The position numbers and the translations under genes were made by a program. From Caballeronia sordidicola (lineage in GTDB: Bacteria; Pseudomonadota; Gammaproteobacteria; Burkholderiales; Burkholderiaceae): DNA of 44,543 nucleotides. The stretch covers positions 1 to 44,543 of the forward strand of contig NZ_JNFG01000047.1 of NCBI RefSeq assembly GCF_000729995.1, given 5' to 3'. Positions 17,534 to 25,815 of the stretch are shown here, one piece after another (within the stretch, counting starts at the first letter, position 1; each line of letters begins with the position of its first letter). The notes under the pieces were generated by a model. That model worked only from the letters and a program-made list of their open reading frames with translations, was not told the origin of the DNA and ran no database searches.

Positions 17534-18628
17534 CTACGGCAATTGCGCGGCTAGCGCATCAAATTCGCTGAGCCACTGGGCTCTCCATGCGTCACGTGTC
17601 GCGTCATCGACCCACGCTCCGTCAACGCCGTTCAACATGAAACCCCGCAAATCGCTGATGCCAAAGCCGAAATGGCTGAACATCAGTTCCCACGCTTCAC
17701 TTGGATTGACCTTGTGCAGCGTCGGGTCGTCGGTATTCGGATGGATCTTCAAACCGAGCCCGGCCATGCGGCGGATCGGATGGAGCTCCGCCCATTTCTC
17801 CGGCGGCAACGTGCGCAAATAATAAGAGTTGGTCGGCACGACCGTGAACACCAAACCCGACGCGGCATATTTGGCGGCCAGCGCGGGGTTGTCGACGATC
17901 GTATAACCATGGTCGACACGATCCACCTTCAGCAACTCGATGGCAGTCTCCACATTGCGCCACGGCATGCCGAACTCGCCCGCATGGGCGGTGGTCTTGA
18001 AGCCCGCGTCCCGCGCATTGCGATACGCTTTCCAGAACAATTCCGGCGGCCGGTCGTTCTCACGATAATCCACGCCAATGCCCGCGACTTCATCGGCGCG
18101 ATGGGTTTTCATCCACTCGACCAGGGCCACCGCTTCGTCGGGATCGGCCTCCCGGTCGATACTCGGAATCAGCAGCGCGGACATTCCAAAGTCCCGCGAA
18201 GCATCGCGTATAGCCGCGACAATACCCGCCTGCGCATCGGCGTATTCAATCTTCGATACCCGCACGGTACCGGTCGGATTCCAGAAAAATTCGGCGTGGC
18301 GCACGTTATGCGCGGCCGCGTCCTGCAGATATTCGTAGGTGATGCGATGCAGGTCATCGGCATCGGTGAGCAGGTATTCATCGAGCGCGCGCAATACGCG
18401 CAACACGCCAACCGGCTTTTCGCCGCGCGTATAGAACGCATCGATCTCGGCACGCTCGATTGGTGCATGGCTTTTTTCGGCCAGCGCGATAAACGTCTGG
18501 TGCCGAACCGCGCCCAGCAAATGGCAGTGCAGTTCGACCTTCGGGATTGCGTTGAAAAATGCCCGGTGCGCGGGCGTGATCTTGATGCCGGTGCGTGAAG
18601 CGGGCACGTTGCCAAATGTCTCGTTCAT
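17534..18628 (-). CDS. adenosine deaminase-family enzyme
   Basis: A 364-residue TIM-barrel deaminase. The metal-binding HxH is H34/H36 in KVELHCHLLGA, the proton-shuttle Glu is in TTAHAGEFG, the next histidine in VDHGYTI, and the Asp pair in HPNTDDP. The full active site is therefore present. Adenosine deaminase makes inosine and ammonia; some family members act on adenine instead. The LLGA signature resembles adenosine rather than adenine deaminases, but the neighbouring exported nucleoside hydrolase and base permease would deliver free bases. It follows the NCS2 permease gene by 43 bases, as one operon. The start at 18628 removes an unrelated 34-residue extension. Confidence 0.88.
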   Translation of the reverse strand: MNETFGNVPASRTGIKITPAHRAFFNAIPKVELHCHLLGAVRHQTFIALAEKSHAPIERAEIDAFYTRGEKPVGVLRVLRALDEYLLTDADDLHRITYEYLQDAAAHNVRHAEFFWNPTGTVRVSKIEYADAQAGIVAAIRDASRDFGMSALLIPSIDREADPDEAVALVEWMKTHRADEVAGIGVDYRENDRPPELFWKAYRNARDAGFKTTAHAGEFGMPWRNVETAIELLKVDRVDHGYTIVDNPALAAKYAASGLVFTVVPTNSYYLRTLPPEKWAELHPIRRMAGLGLKIHPNTDDPTLHKVNPSEAWELMFSHFGFGISDLRGFMLNGVDGAWVDDATRDAWRAQWLSEFDALAAQLP

Positions 18629-18671
18629 ATTTTTCGGTACTTGCGATAGTGCGGAATCAATGGTGCTTGGA

Positions 18672-20039
18672 TTAATGGTGCTTAACAACGGTCCAGAAGT
18701 AATAACCGAGCGGAATGGCCAGCACGACAAGGCCCCAGGGGACCTCTTTCAAACGCCCTGCAAGCAGCTTGACGATCACGAAACACAGCAAGCCGCCCGC
18801 AATCCCTGTGCCGAAACTATTCGACATCAGCGTGAGGAGGACCATGGAAAGGACCGGGAAAGCATCCGTGAAATCGTCGAAGTGCGCGTGGCGGATCGTG
18901 CTGAACATCGACAGGCCAATCAGGATTAGCGCTGGCGCAGTGGCTTCCTTCGGGATCGCGAGCGCGACCGGCACGAACAGCAGCATCAACGCGAACATGC
19001 CCGCTGCCGCCAGCGACGAGAGCCCGCTGCGCCCACCGGCTTCCACGCCCGCCGCCGATTCAACCAGCGCCGTGAGCGCGGGAATTCCGAACACGGGGCC
19101 GAGCGTGGCTGCGATCGAATCGACCAGGAATGGCCGGTTGATATTCGGCAGGTTGGCATTTTCATCGAGCAGGTTCGCTTTGGCGCCGACCGCGAGCGTC
19201 GTGCCGAGCGTCGAGAAAAATTCAGCGGCGAAGAACACGAACAGATAAGGAATGGCGGCAACCGTCAGCGCGCTCGGAATATCCAGCTTGAACGCGACGG
19301 GCATGATGTCGTGCGGCAATGAGATCATCGATTGCGGCAGATGCGTCACGCCAAGCGGTACGCCGGCTGCCGCCGCGATCAGGATTGCCCAGAGAATGGC
19401 GCCCGGAATGCGTCGCCCCTGCAACACCACGGCGGCTGCGAGGCCGATCAGCGCGACGATCGTGCCGGGCCGCGAAAAATCGCCGAGCGCGAGCGCATTG
19501 GTCTTAGCGTTCGCGATCACCATGCCCGCGTTGCGGAATCCAAGCACCGCGATAAAGAGCCCGATGGATGCGCCGAGTCCCAGCTTGATCTGCGCCGGAA
19601 TCAGCCGCACGACCAGGCTGCGTGCGCCGACCAGCGTGAGGATCAGAAACAGCACGCCGGAGATGAACGCTATGCCGAGACCGGTCTGCCAAGCGACGTG
19701 TTCGGTCGCCGCGAGCGTCACGCCAAGGATCACCGACCCGCCAATCCCGGGCCCGACGATAAACGGCAGATTCGTATAAAGCCCCATGAAAATGGTACTT
19801 AAAACGAAAACGATGATGGTCGACGTAGTTGCCGCACCCCGATCCATGCCACCTGTTGCAAGCAGCGACGGGATCACGACGAGCAGATAAGCCGCTGCGA
19901 GAAACGACGTAATGCCTGCAAGCGTCTCAATGCGCACGCTGGTATTGCGAGCGCTCAACGCAAAGCGGCGATCCAGCCAGCCGCTCGATGTTTTTGGCGC
20001 GGCGAGCTCGGGAGAAGCCATCGAAGATTCCTTGTTCAC
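18672..20039 (-). CDS. NCS2/AzgA-like purine permease
   Basis: A 455-residue inner-membrane permease with about 13 hydrophobic segments. It matches the AzgA/YieG branch of nucleobase carriers: GITSFLAAAYLLVVIPSLL in segment one, the GLGIAFISGVLFLILTLVG segment, and GIPALTALVESAAGVEAGGR in the family's substrate-binding region. AzgA proteins import adenine, guanine or hypoxanthine with protons. First gene of an operon with the adenosine deaminase. Divergent from a LysR gene, with 75 bases between the start codons, so this regulator probably controls it. Confidence 0.88.
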   Translation of the reverse strand: MNKESSMASPELAAPKTSSGWLDRRFALSARNTSVRIETLAGITSFLAAAYLLVVIPSLLATGGMDRGAATTSTIIVFVLSTIFMGLYTNLPFIVGPGIGGSVILGVTLAATEHVAWQTGLGIAFISGVLFLILTLVGARSLVVRLIPAQIKLGLGASIGLFIAVLGFRNAGMVIANAKTNALALGDFSRPGTIVALIGLAAAVVLQGRRIPGAILWAILIAAAAGVPLGVTHLPQSMISLPHDIMPVAFKLDIPSALTVAAIPYLFVFFAAEFFSTLGTTLAVGAKANLLDENANLPNINRPFLVDSIAATLGPVFGIPALTALVESAAGVEAGGRSGLSSLAAAGMFALMLLFVPVALAIPKEATAPALILIGLSMFSTIRHAHFDDFTDAFPVLSMVLLTLMSNSFGTGIAGGLLCFVIVKLLAGRLKEVPWGLVVLAIPLGYYFWTVVKHH

Positions 20040-20114
20040 TATTATTTCCTTTGCATGTGCCGGCTTGGTCGCGCTTTATACTGCGGCGCATCTGTCCCCC
20101 AGCGGTGGCGCTCA

Positions 20115-21023
20115 ATGTCCGATCGTTCGTCCCTCTTGCCCGCGCTGACGTTGCGGCAAGTGCAGTACTTCGTTGCGCTCGCGCATGCGCGCAGCTTCAC
20201 GCAAGCGGCGCAATCGCTCTCGCTGACTCAACCCGCGCTGACCGCCGCGATCCGGCAGATCGAGTTCCTGCTCGGCGGTCCGTTGTTCGCGCGCTCCGCT
20301 CACCGCCTCACGCTGACCGCTGCCGGCGCAAGCATACTGCCGCTCGCCGAGCGCTTGCTCAACCATGCACGCGGCACGTTCGACGACATGGCCAGCACCT
20401 TCGCCGAGCGCGTGCAGACGGTGCGCATCGCGATGATTCCATCGGTGGCGGGACGTCTGCTGCCGGTGTTGAACGCGTTCCGCGAACAACGGCCGTCGCT
20501 GCGTTTCACGCTGACCGACTTGCCAAATACCGCGCTGATCGATGCGGTGCGCGATGGTGTCGCGGACATCGGCATTGGCGTGCATGAACCGGAAGCGAAC
20601 CACGAGGCCTTGCGTTTCAAAGATGTCTTCGAAGACGAGATCGTCGTGGTCCTGCGGCGCGACGACCCGCTTGCCAAACGCAAGACGCTGCCGTGGGCGA
20701 AGCTTGTCGGCCGAGATCTTGCTGTGTTCGTGCGCGGCAGCGTGAGCGACGCGCTGCATCGAACGAGTGGCGATGAAAAGCTGCGTCTCTCGGTGGCGTA
20801 CCGGATGGAATATTCCGAGCCGCTCTACGCGCTGGCGCGCAACGGCCTCGCGATTGCGGTGCTGCCGAGCCTCTACACGCTGCATCTGCACGATCCCGAA
20901 CTGATAGCGCTGCGTCTCGACAAACCGCGCGTCACGCGTGCCATTGCGTTGATCTCGCTGGTGGGCGAGGATCGCGGCCCGCACGTGAAAGCGTGCTGGG
21001 ACTATATTGCTGCGCATATCTGA
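20115..21023 (+). CDS. LysR-family regulator of the purine unit
   Basis: A 302-residue LysR-type regulator. The helix-turn-helix is at about 10-68 (FVALAHARSFTQAAQSLSLT, QPALTAAIRQIEFLLGG). The effector domain spans 95-300 (RIAMIPSVAGRLLPVLNAF). The start at 20115 is where family similarity begins; an upstream ATG at 20055 is in frame but adds unrelated residues. Set between the NCS2/adenosine deaminase operon (divergent) and the porin/nucleoside hydrolase operon (convergent), it is the natural candidate to control both. The inducer is presumably a purine or nucleoside, inferred from neighbours only. Confidence 0.88.
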   Translation: MSDRSSLLPALTLRQVQYFVALAHARSFTQAAQSLSLTQPALTAAIRQIEFLLGGPLFARSAHRLTLTAAGASILPLAERLLNHARGTFDDMASTFAERVQTVRIAMIPSVAGRLLPVLNAFREQRPSLRFTLTDLPNTALIDAVRDGVADIGIGVHEPEANHEALRFKDVFEDEIVVVLRRDDPLAKRKTLPWAKLVGRDLAVFVRGSVSDALHRTSGDEKLRLSVAYRMEYSEPLYALARNGLAIAVLPSLYTLHLHDPELIALRLDKPRVTRAIALISLVGEDRGPHVKACWDYIAAHI

Positions 21024-21042
21024 ACTATTGGTGGGCGTTGGC

Positions 21043-22086
21043 TTAGGGTAGCGTAGCAATGCTCGCCCTTAACGCGGCATAAAACGCGTCGGCATCGACG
21101 TCGGTAATCCAGGTCGCGTTCGGTGCACGGCCGCTATGGCCGCTCCAGTCGACCACCGTTTCGCCCAGCGTCCATTGCCCGGTTGTCTCCACCACCACGT
21201 TCACCAGGCGGCCCTTGAACAAGGACGGGTCGACGAGATAACCCGCTGCGGCGGGATCGTACATCGGTGCTTCTTCCACGCCGCGCCGGCCCTTCTGATA
21301 CTTCACTTCCGCCGCCATGATGTCTGCGACGATCGCGCCGCAGCGGTTGCCGATGGCGCGTATGGGCGCAATGCGGGCGGGCGTGATGGGCGCTTTCACG
21401 GCGACATCGCGTGGCAGTACGACGATCGGTACGCCGCTCGCAAACACCATGCTCGCCGCTTCCGGATCGACGTAGATGTTGAACTCGGCGGCCGGCGTGA
21501 TATTGCCGCGCTCGAAGAATGCACCGCCCATCAGCACGATGTCGCGCAAGCCATCACGGATTTCGGGCGCTTCGGTGAGCGCAGTCGCCAGGTTCGTCAG
21601 CGGTCCGATCGCGCAGATCGTCACGCTATGGGGCGCGGCCGCTTTCAATGTTTCGATGAGATACGCCACCGCGTGTTGCTGCGCGACCGGCGCCAGCGGC
21701 TCGTGCAACTCCACGCCTTCGAGCCCCGTCTTGCCATGTACGTTTGCCGCGGTGATCAGCGGGCGCATCAGCGGACGTGGGCATCCCGCGTACACCGGCA
21801 AGGTCTTCGTCTGACCCGCCCAGTCGCGCACGATGCGTGCGTTGCGCTCGGTCAACTCCAGCGGCACGTTGCCTGCCACGGCAGTCAGCGCACGCACGTC
21901 CAGCCGGTCGCGCGCGCCGAGTGCGAACAGGATGGCGATGGCATCGTCCTGACCCGGGTCGCAGTCGATGATCACCGTGCGGCGCTCGTTCGCGGCCTGC
22001 GCAAGCGGGTTGAACAGCGCACCGGCAGCCAGCGCCGCGGATGTCTTGAGGAAAGTACGACGGGGGACGTTAAAAGTTTGGCTCAT
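21043..22086 (-). CDS. Tat-exported nucleoside hydrolase
   Basis: A 347-residue nucleoside hydrolase of the IunH fold with an N-terminal twin-arginine signal (VPRRTFLKTSAALAAGAL, likely cleavage near residue 31). The calcium-binding DCDPGQDD lies at 41-48, and ITPAAEFNIYVDPEAA near 197-212 is the ribose-binding loop. Such enzymes cut nucleosides into base and ribose; export places the reaction in the periplasm. Position 276, where many members have the His of an HDP motif acting as general acid, is Tyr (PMYDP). The start at 22086 begins the signal peptide. Two bases separate it from the upstream porin gene, so they share a transcript. Confidence 0.87.
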   Translation of the reverse strand: MSQTFNVPRRTFLKTSAALAAGALFNPLAQAANERRTVIIDCDPGQDDAIAILFALGARDRLDVRALTAVAGNVPLELTERNARIVRDWAGQTKTLPVYAGCPRPLMRPLITAANVHGKTGLEGVELHEPLAPVAQQHAVAYLIETLKAAAPHSVTICAIGPLTNLATALTEAPEIRDGLRDIVLMGGAFFERGNITPAAEFNIYVDPEAASMVFASGVPIVVLPRDVAVKAPITPARIAPIRAIGNRCGAIVADIMAAEVKYQKGRRGVEEAPMYDPAAAGYLVDPSLFKGRLVNVVVETTGQWTLGETVVDWSGHSGRAPNATWITDVDADAFYAALRASIATLP

Positions 22087-22088
22087 GT

Positions 22089-23198
22089 TCAAAATACGTG
22101 GCGCATGCCGATGGTTGCGACCAGTTGGCGCGTGGTGGTCGATTGGGCGAACGCGAAGATCTGCGCATGCTGCGCGTCGCCGGCGGCTAGCTGGCCGATC
22201 ACCGTCAACGCTATGTCGGTGCGCTTCGAAAGGAAATAGTCCGCCTGCAAGTTCACCTGATGCCACTGCGGCTTCTGGTTGATGACGTCGTACTTTCCGT
22301 CCGTGTAACCATAGGCCGCGCCGAGGAACAGCGACGGGGTCATGGTGTACACCACGTTCACGCCGAAGTTCTGCAGGTGCAGGTGAGAGTTGTCGAGGTA
22401 GTCGTAGTGGACATCGGTGAAGAGCGCGGCGAATTGCGCCTTGCCGATCGTGTAGAAACCGCCGGTGCCGACAATGCGCTGTTTGCTCGCGAACACGGAC
22501 GGGTGGGTCGCGCTCTTATCGAAGATCAGGATGGGGGACGCGTAGTCGTTGGAGATCGCGCCGTCCGGATTGGTGGGGCTGTCCGGGTGGTTGTACTGCG
22601 CGTAGACCGCGCTCCATTTAAGCGGACCGTTCTCGTAGCCGACCCCGAAGCTGTACGCGTTGTTGTCGCCGAAGCCGGTCGAGTTGCTGAAGCCATAGAT
22701 GGCGGTGGCCTTCAGCCCGCGATAATCCGGACTTACATACTTGACCGAATTCTGGACGCGGATGTCGTTGTAACCGTTGTCGTTATCGCCAATATTCACG
22801 CCGTTGCTCGCAATGATCACCGGGCCGATGTAATCGTGGATCGCGTCGTACTGGCGGCCAAGGGTCAGCGTGCCGTAGGTTTTATCGGCGAGACCGACAT
22901 ACGCCAGCCGGCCGAATTCGCGGCCGTTCTGCGAGGCCGTGCCGCTCATGATGTTGAAACCGTTCTCAAGCTGGAACACTGCGCTTAAGCCACCGCCCAG
23001 GTCTTCGCGTCCTTTCAGGCCCCAGCGCGGATTCTGGTTCGTGCCGCTGAGCGCCTCGTAAGCGTTGTGACCGGCCTGATTGGTCGCGAAGCCGACGCCG
23101 CCTGAAATCAGGCCGTAAAGGGTGACGCTGCTCTGCGCATACGACGACGCCGTGAAGGCGCCCAACACCGCGAGAGGGGCAAGCTTGAGAAGTTTCAT
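22089..23198 (-). CDS. Gram-negative general porin (Porin_4 type)
   Basis: A 369-residue outer-membrane beta-barrel. The signal peptide is MKLLKLAPLAVLGAFTASSYA, cut before QSSVTLYG. The body shows alternating beta strands, including GISVRI-free, aromatic-rich turns such as VTLYGLISGGVGFATN and GRLAYVGLADKTYGTLTLGR near the constriction loop. The last residues end in aromatic Phe (GMRHVF), the signal for outer-membrane insertion. This OmpC-like family is typical of Burkholderia. It precedes the nucleoside hydrolase by two bases, so it probably admits nucleosides. The start at 23198 begins the signal peptide. Confidence 0.9.
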   Translation of the reverse strand: MKLLKLAPLAVLGAFTASSYAQSSVTLYGLISGGVGFATNQAGHNAYEALSGTNQNPRWGLKGREDLGGGLSAVFQLENGFNIMSGTASQNGREFGRLAYVGLADKTYGTLTLGRQYDAIHDYIGPVIIASNGVNIGDNDNGYNDIRVQNSVKYVSPDYRGLKATAIYGFSNSTGFGDNNAYSFGVGYENGPLKWSAVYAQYNHPDSPTNPDGAISNDYASPILIFDKSATHPSVFASKQRIVGTGGFYTIGKAQFAALFTDVHYDYLDNSHLHLQNFGVNVVYTMTPSLFLGAAYGYTDGKYDVINQKPQWHQVNLQADYFLSKRTDIALTVIGQLAAGDAQHAQIFAFAQSTTTRQLVATIGMRHVF

Positions 23199-23311
23199 GG
23201 TGGTCCGGTGGCGAGTGGATGTTGTTGTCGCGCTCGTTTTTTGCTGCATGGCGCGTTGTGACTGCACCGGACTGTACAAAGCTGAAAACCATAAAAATAA
23301 TTGTGTTTTCT

Positions 23312-23336
23312 TATAAACCCATCAAATGGATTTATA
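23312..23336. promoter_or_regulatory. imperfect palindrome upstream of the porin operon
   Basis: TATAAACCCAT, a CAA spacer, then ATGGATTTATA, inverted repeats with one mismatch in eleven, centred about 125 bases upstream of the porin start codon. The region is AT-rich, as a promoter would be. It is a candidate operator for the neighbouring LysR regulator or another factor. Confidence 0.45.
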
Positions 23337-23392
23337 CAAGGGGCTCCAGGCGTGGGAGTTGCGCGCCGGTTAAGGGCGCTCTTTTCGTACGT

Positions 23393-24292
23393 TCACGCGA
23401 TGCCTTTCTCCAGCATCGGCACGCTGCGTAAGCGCGCGACGTCCCGGCCTGGCGGCGCGCCGAACAGGCGGCTGTATTCGCGGCAGAACTGCGAGGGGCT
23501 GTCGTAGCCCACCTCGAATCCTACCGCAGCGACATCGCCCGATGTCGCCAGGAGCCGCGCACGCGCCTCCTGCAGACGTATGCGCTTCTGATATTGAAGC
23601 GGGCTCATCGAAGTAACTGCGCGGAAGTGCCGGTGAAATGACGAAATGCTCATGCCGACCTGCCCGGCGAGCGCTTCGGTCGTGAGCGTCTCGGCGTAGT
23701 GGCCGCGAATCCAGCGGATGGCATGGCTGATTTGCGACAAGCGGCTATCGGCGAGACCGATCTGCCGCACCATCGTGCCCTGTTCACCGGCGAGCAACCG
23801 CCAGAGAATTTCGCGCTCGAGCATGGGCGCGAGCACGCAGATGTCTTCAGGACGATCCAGTAGACGGAGCAAACGCACGATCGGATCGAGCAACTCTGGC
23901 GATGCAATGCTGATAGCCAGCCCGAGGGGCTCGGCGACGGTCCTGTCGCCGGTCGCTGTCTCCAGCAGCAAGTTGGCGATGTTCGCCGGCTTCAGTAGCA
24001 GCCCCATTGCGAGAAAAGGTTCGCGTTCGCTTGCCTCGACTACGTGCCCGGTGATCGGCAAATCGACGGACACTACCAGGTACTGCCCCGCGCGGTACTC
24101 AAACACCTTCTCGTTAAGCACCGTGCGTTTGGTGCCTTGGGCGATTACGGCAAGCGTGGGTTCGTACACATGGTGGATCGGCTCGGTGGTCGTGTCGGAA
24201 GCCATGATCGCGACGCCCGGGAGCGCTTTGACCATCATGTCGGCGCGGGCGTGGCGAGTGATCAATGTGCGAAGTTCGGCAATATGGTCCAT
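23393..24292 (-). CDS. AraC-family regulator
   Basis: A 299-residue regulator. An N-terminal cupin-type AraC ligand domain covers about 20-165 (IHHVYEPTLAVIAQGTKRTV, YLVVSVDLPITGHV). The double helix-turn-helix covers about 190-285 (ALAGQVGMSISSFHRHFRAV, VGFEVGYDSPSQFCREYSRL). This type commonly sits beside alcohol dehydrogenase or aldo/keto reductase genes and activates them. It is divergent from the aldo/keto reductase gene with about 165 bases between starts. The ATG at 24292 is taken as the start, since family members begin about there; 24340 and 24370 are also possible. Confidence 0.87.
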   Translation of the reverse strand: MDHIAELRTLITRHARADMMVKALPGVAIMASDTTTEPIHHVYEPTLAVIAQGTKRTVLNEKVFEYRAGQYLVVSVDLPITGHVVEASEREPFLAMGLLLKPANIANLLLETATGDRTVAEPLGLAISIASPELLDPIVRLLRLLDRPEDICVLAPMLEREILWRLLAGEQGTMVRQIGLADSRLSQISHAIRWIRGHYAETLTTEALAGQVGMSISSFHRHFRAVTSMSPLQYQKRIRLQEARARLLATSGDVAAVGFEVGYDSPSQFCREYSRLFGAPPGRDVARLRSVPMLEKGIA

Positions 24293-24458
24293 CTTGTTAC
24301 GGTAAGGGGCGAACGAACGAGACGCAAGCACCGCACGCATGATTCGCTCAACGTTGGCAGGATTGTGCAAGAGCTTGCGAGCATTGGTCTATCGCCGGGA
24401 AGGCGCGCGGTGGTTTTATTGTCGTCAGGTCAACCCGTCAATTTTCAGGAGAAACATC

Positions 24459-25541
24459 ATGTCGCTGGATTCCTATGTCACGCTCGGCCGCTCCGGCCTT
24501 CGCGTCAGTCCGTTTTGTCTCGGCACTATGACTTTTGGCGAAGACTGGGGCTGGGGCTCGAGCCCCGCTGAGTCAGAAACCATCCTTGCCGAGTATCTTG
24601 ATCGGGGCGGCAATTTCGTCGATACCGCGAACATCTACACCATCGGCCATTCCGAAAAGATCATCGGCGATTTCTTTGCGAGGCAAAAAGGCCGGCGGGA
24701 TCGCGCGGTCATTGCCACAAAGTTCTTCGGCAACCTGTATCGCGGAGATCCGAATGGTGGCGGCGCCGGGCGCAAGGCAATCGTCGAACAGTGCGAGGAA
24801 TCGCTGCGCCGGTTGCAGACGGATTACATCGACCTGTACTGGATGCACAACTGGGACCGCACCGCGCCCATTGAAGAGACGATGCGCGCGATGGACGATC
24901 TCGTGAGCGCCGGCAAAGTGCGTTATCTGGGGTTCTCCGACGCACCCGCCTGGAAAGTCGCGCAGGCGCAGATCATTGCGCAGTTTCGCGGCTGGGCGCC
25001 GTTGATAGCGATGCAGGTCGAATACTCCCTTTTGCAGCGGACCGTAGAGGGCGAACTAACGCCGATGGCGCAAGAGCTTGGCATCGGCGTGATGCCTTGG
25101 AGTCCTCTCAAGAACGGCTGGCTGTCGGGCAAATATAGCCGTGAGAATGTGAGTACCGTTGCGTCGGATCGAGGGTCTCTGGTCGGCTTGCCGGGCGAGA
25201 AGGATTTTCAGGTTATCGATGCGCTGACGGCCGTTGCCAAGGAAGCGAGCGCCACTCCGGCTGCGGTCGCGCTTGCATGGGTGCAAAGCCGTCCTGGCGT
25301 GACATCGACAATCCTTGGTGCCCGCCGCATTGACCAGCTCCGGGCGAATCTTGCCGCACTCGACCTCAAGCTGACTGAGGCGCAGATCGCGACCCTCGAT
25401 GAGGTATCGAAGCCCGTTCTGAACTTCCCCGCCGATCTCAACCGCGAACTTTCGCCGAGCTTTGCGTTTGCAGGCGCAACTGTCGACGGTCAGCGGACAG
25501 CGGTCTTGCCCTTGCTGACAGAAAACGCGCATCGATATTGA
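24459..25541 (+). CDS. aldo/keto reductase
   Basis: A 360-residue NADPH-dependent reductase with the (beta/alpha)8 fold. The catalytic tetrad is visible: Asp in NFVDTA, Tyr in NIYTIGHSE, Lys in VIATKFFG and His in YWMHNWD. The cofactor-binding C-terminal part includes STILGARRIDQLRANLAAL. These enzymes reduce aldehydes and ketones. The start at 24459 is fixed by AGGAG about seven bases upstream; the longer frame overlaps the AraC gene. Likely activated by the divergent AraC regulator, and possibly aldehyde-inducible. Confidence 0.9.
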   Translation: MSLDSYVTLGRSGLRVSPFCLGTMTFGEDWGWGSSPAESETILAEYLDRGGNFVDTANIYTIGHSEKIIGDFFARQKGRRDRAVIATKFFGNLYRGDPNGGGAGRKAIVEQCEESLRRLQTDYIDLYWMHNWDRTAPIEETMRAMDDLVSAGKVRYLGFSDAPAWKVAQAQIIAQFRGWAPLIAMQVEYSLLQRTVEGELTPMAQELGIGVMPWSPLKNGWLSGKYSRENVSTVASDRGSLVGLPGEKDFQVIDALTAVAKEASATPAAVALAWVQSRPGVTSTILGARRIDQLRANLAALDLKLTEAQIATLDEVSKPVLNFPADLNRELSPSFAFAGATVDGQRTAVLPLLTENAHRY

Positions 25542-25636
25542 GGGGGAGCGAGTAGTGGCGCCGACGGTTTTTGGTTTCGAACCCCGGCGCGATAGATAGT
25601 CTTCCTTAAACAGCGACGGACGGCTCGGCGTTTCAG

Positions 25637-25815
25637 GCGTGAGCACGCTCCGTATGGATGAAGCCGCGTTGCAGTGTTGCTAGTAGCAGCGCGGCGTTCG
25701 CTTTGCGGATGGCGGCGTGCTTGGCTTTTAGCGCAGCCGGGCACGCCAGTATTTCGACAATCCGCATTTGATCAGCTAGCAATGGAAGTGGAATCAAGAG
25801 CAATAGGCCAGGCGC
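25637..25815 (-). pseudogene. hsdS: C-terminal remnant of a type I restriction specificity subunit
   Basis: The minus strand reads about 55 residues with LIPLPLLADQMRIVEIL, then AALKAKHAAIRKANAALLLA and LQRGFIHTE before a stop. This is the closing helix and linker of type I HsdS proteins (IPLPPLxEQxRIV, then a coiled helix and a conserved QRGF tail). Everything upstream of it, including both target-recognition domains, is missing. It lies in the same frame directly after the TGA stop of the DUF1016 gene and has no start of its own. The remnant points to a former restriction-modification locus here. Confidence 0.7.

Noticed and set aside
25567..25590. tRNA-like T-loop (GGGGTTCGAA on the minus strand) next to the restriction remnant, as an attachment site
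   Set aside because: The arms do not pair as a T stem and no acceptor or anticodon stem can be found.
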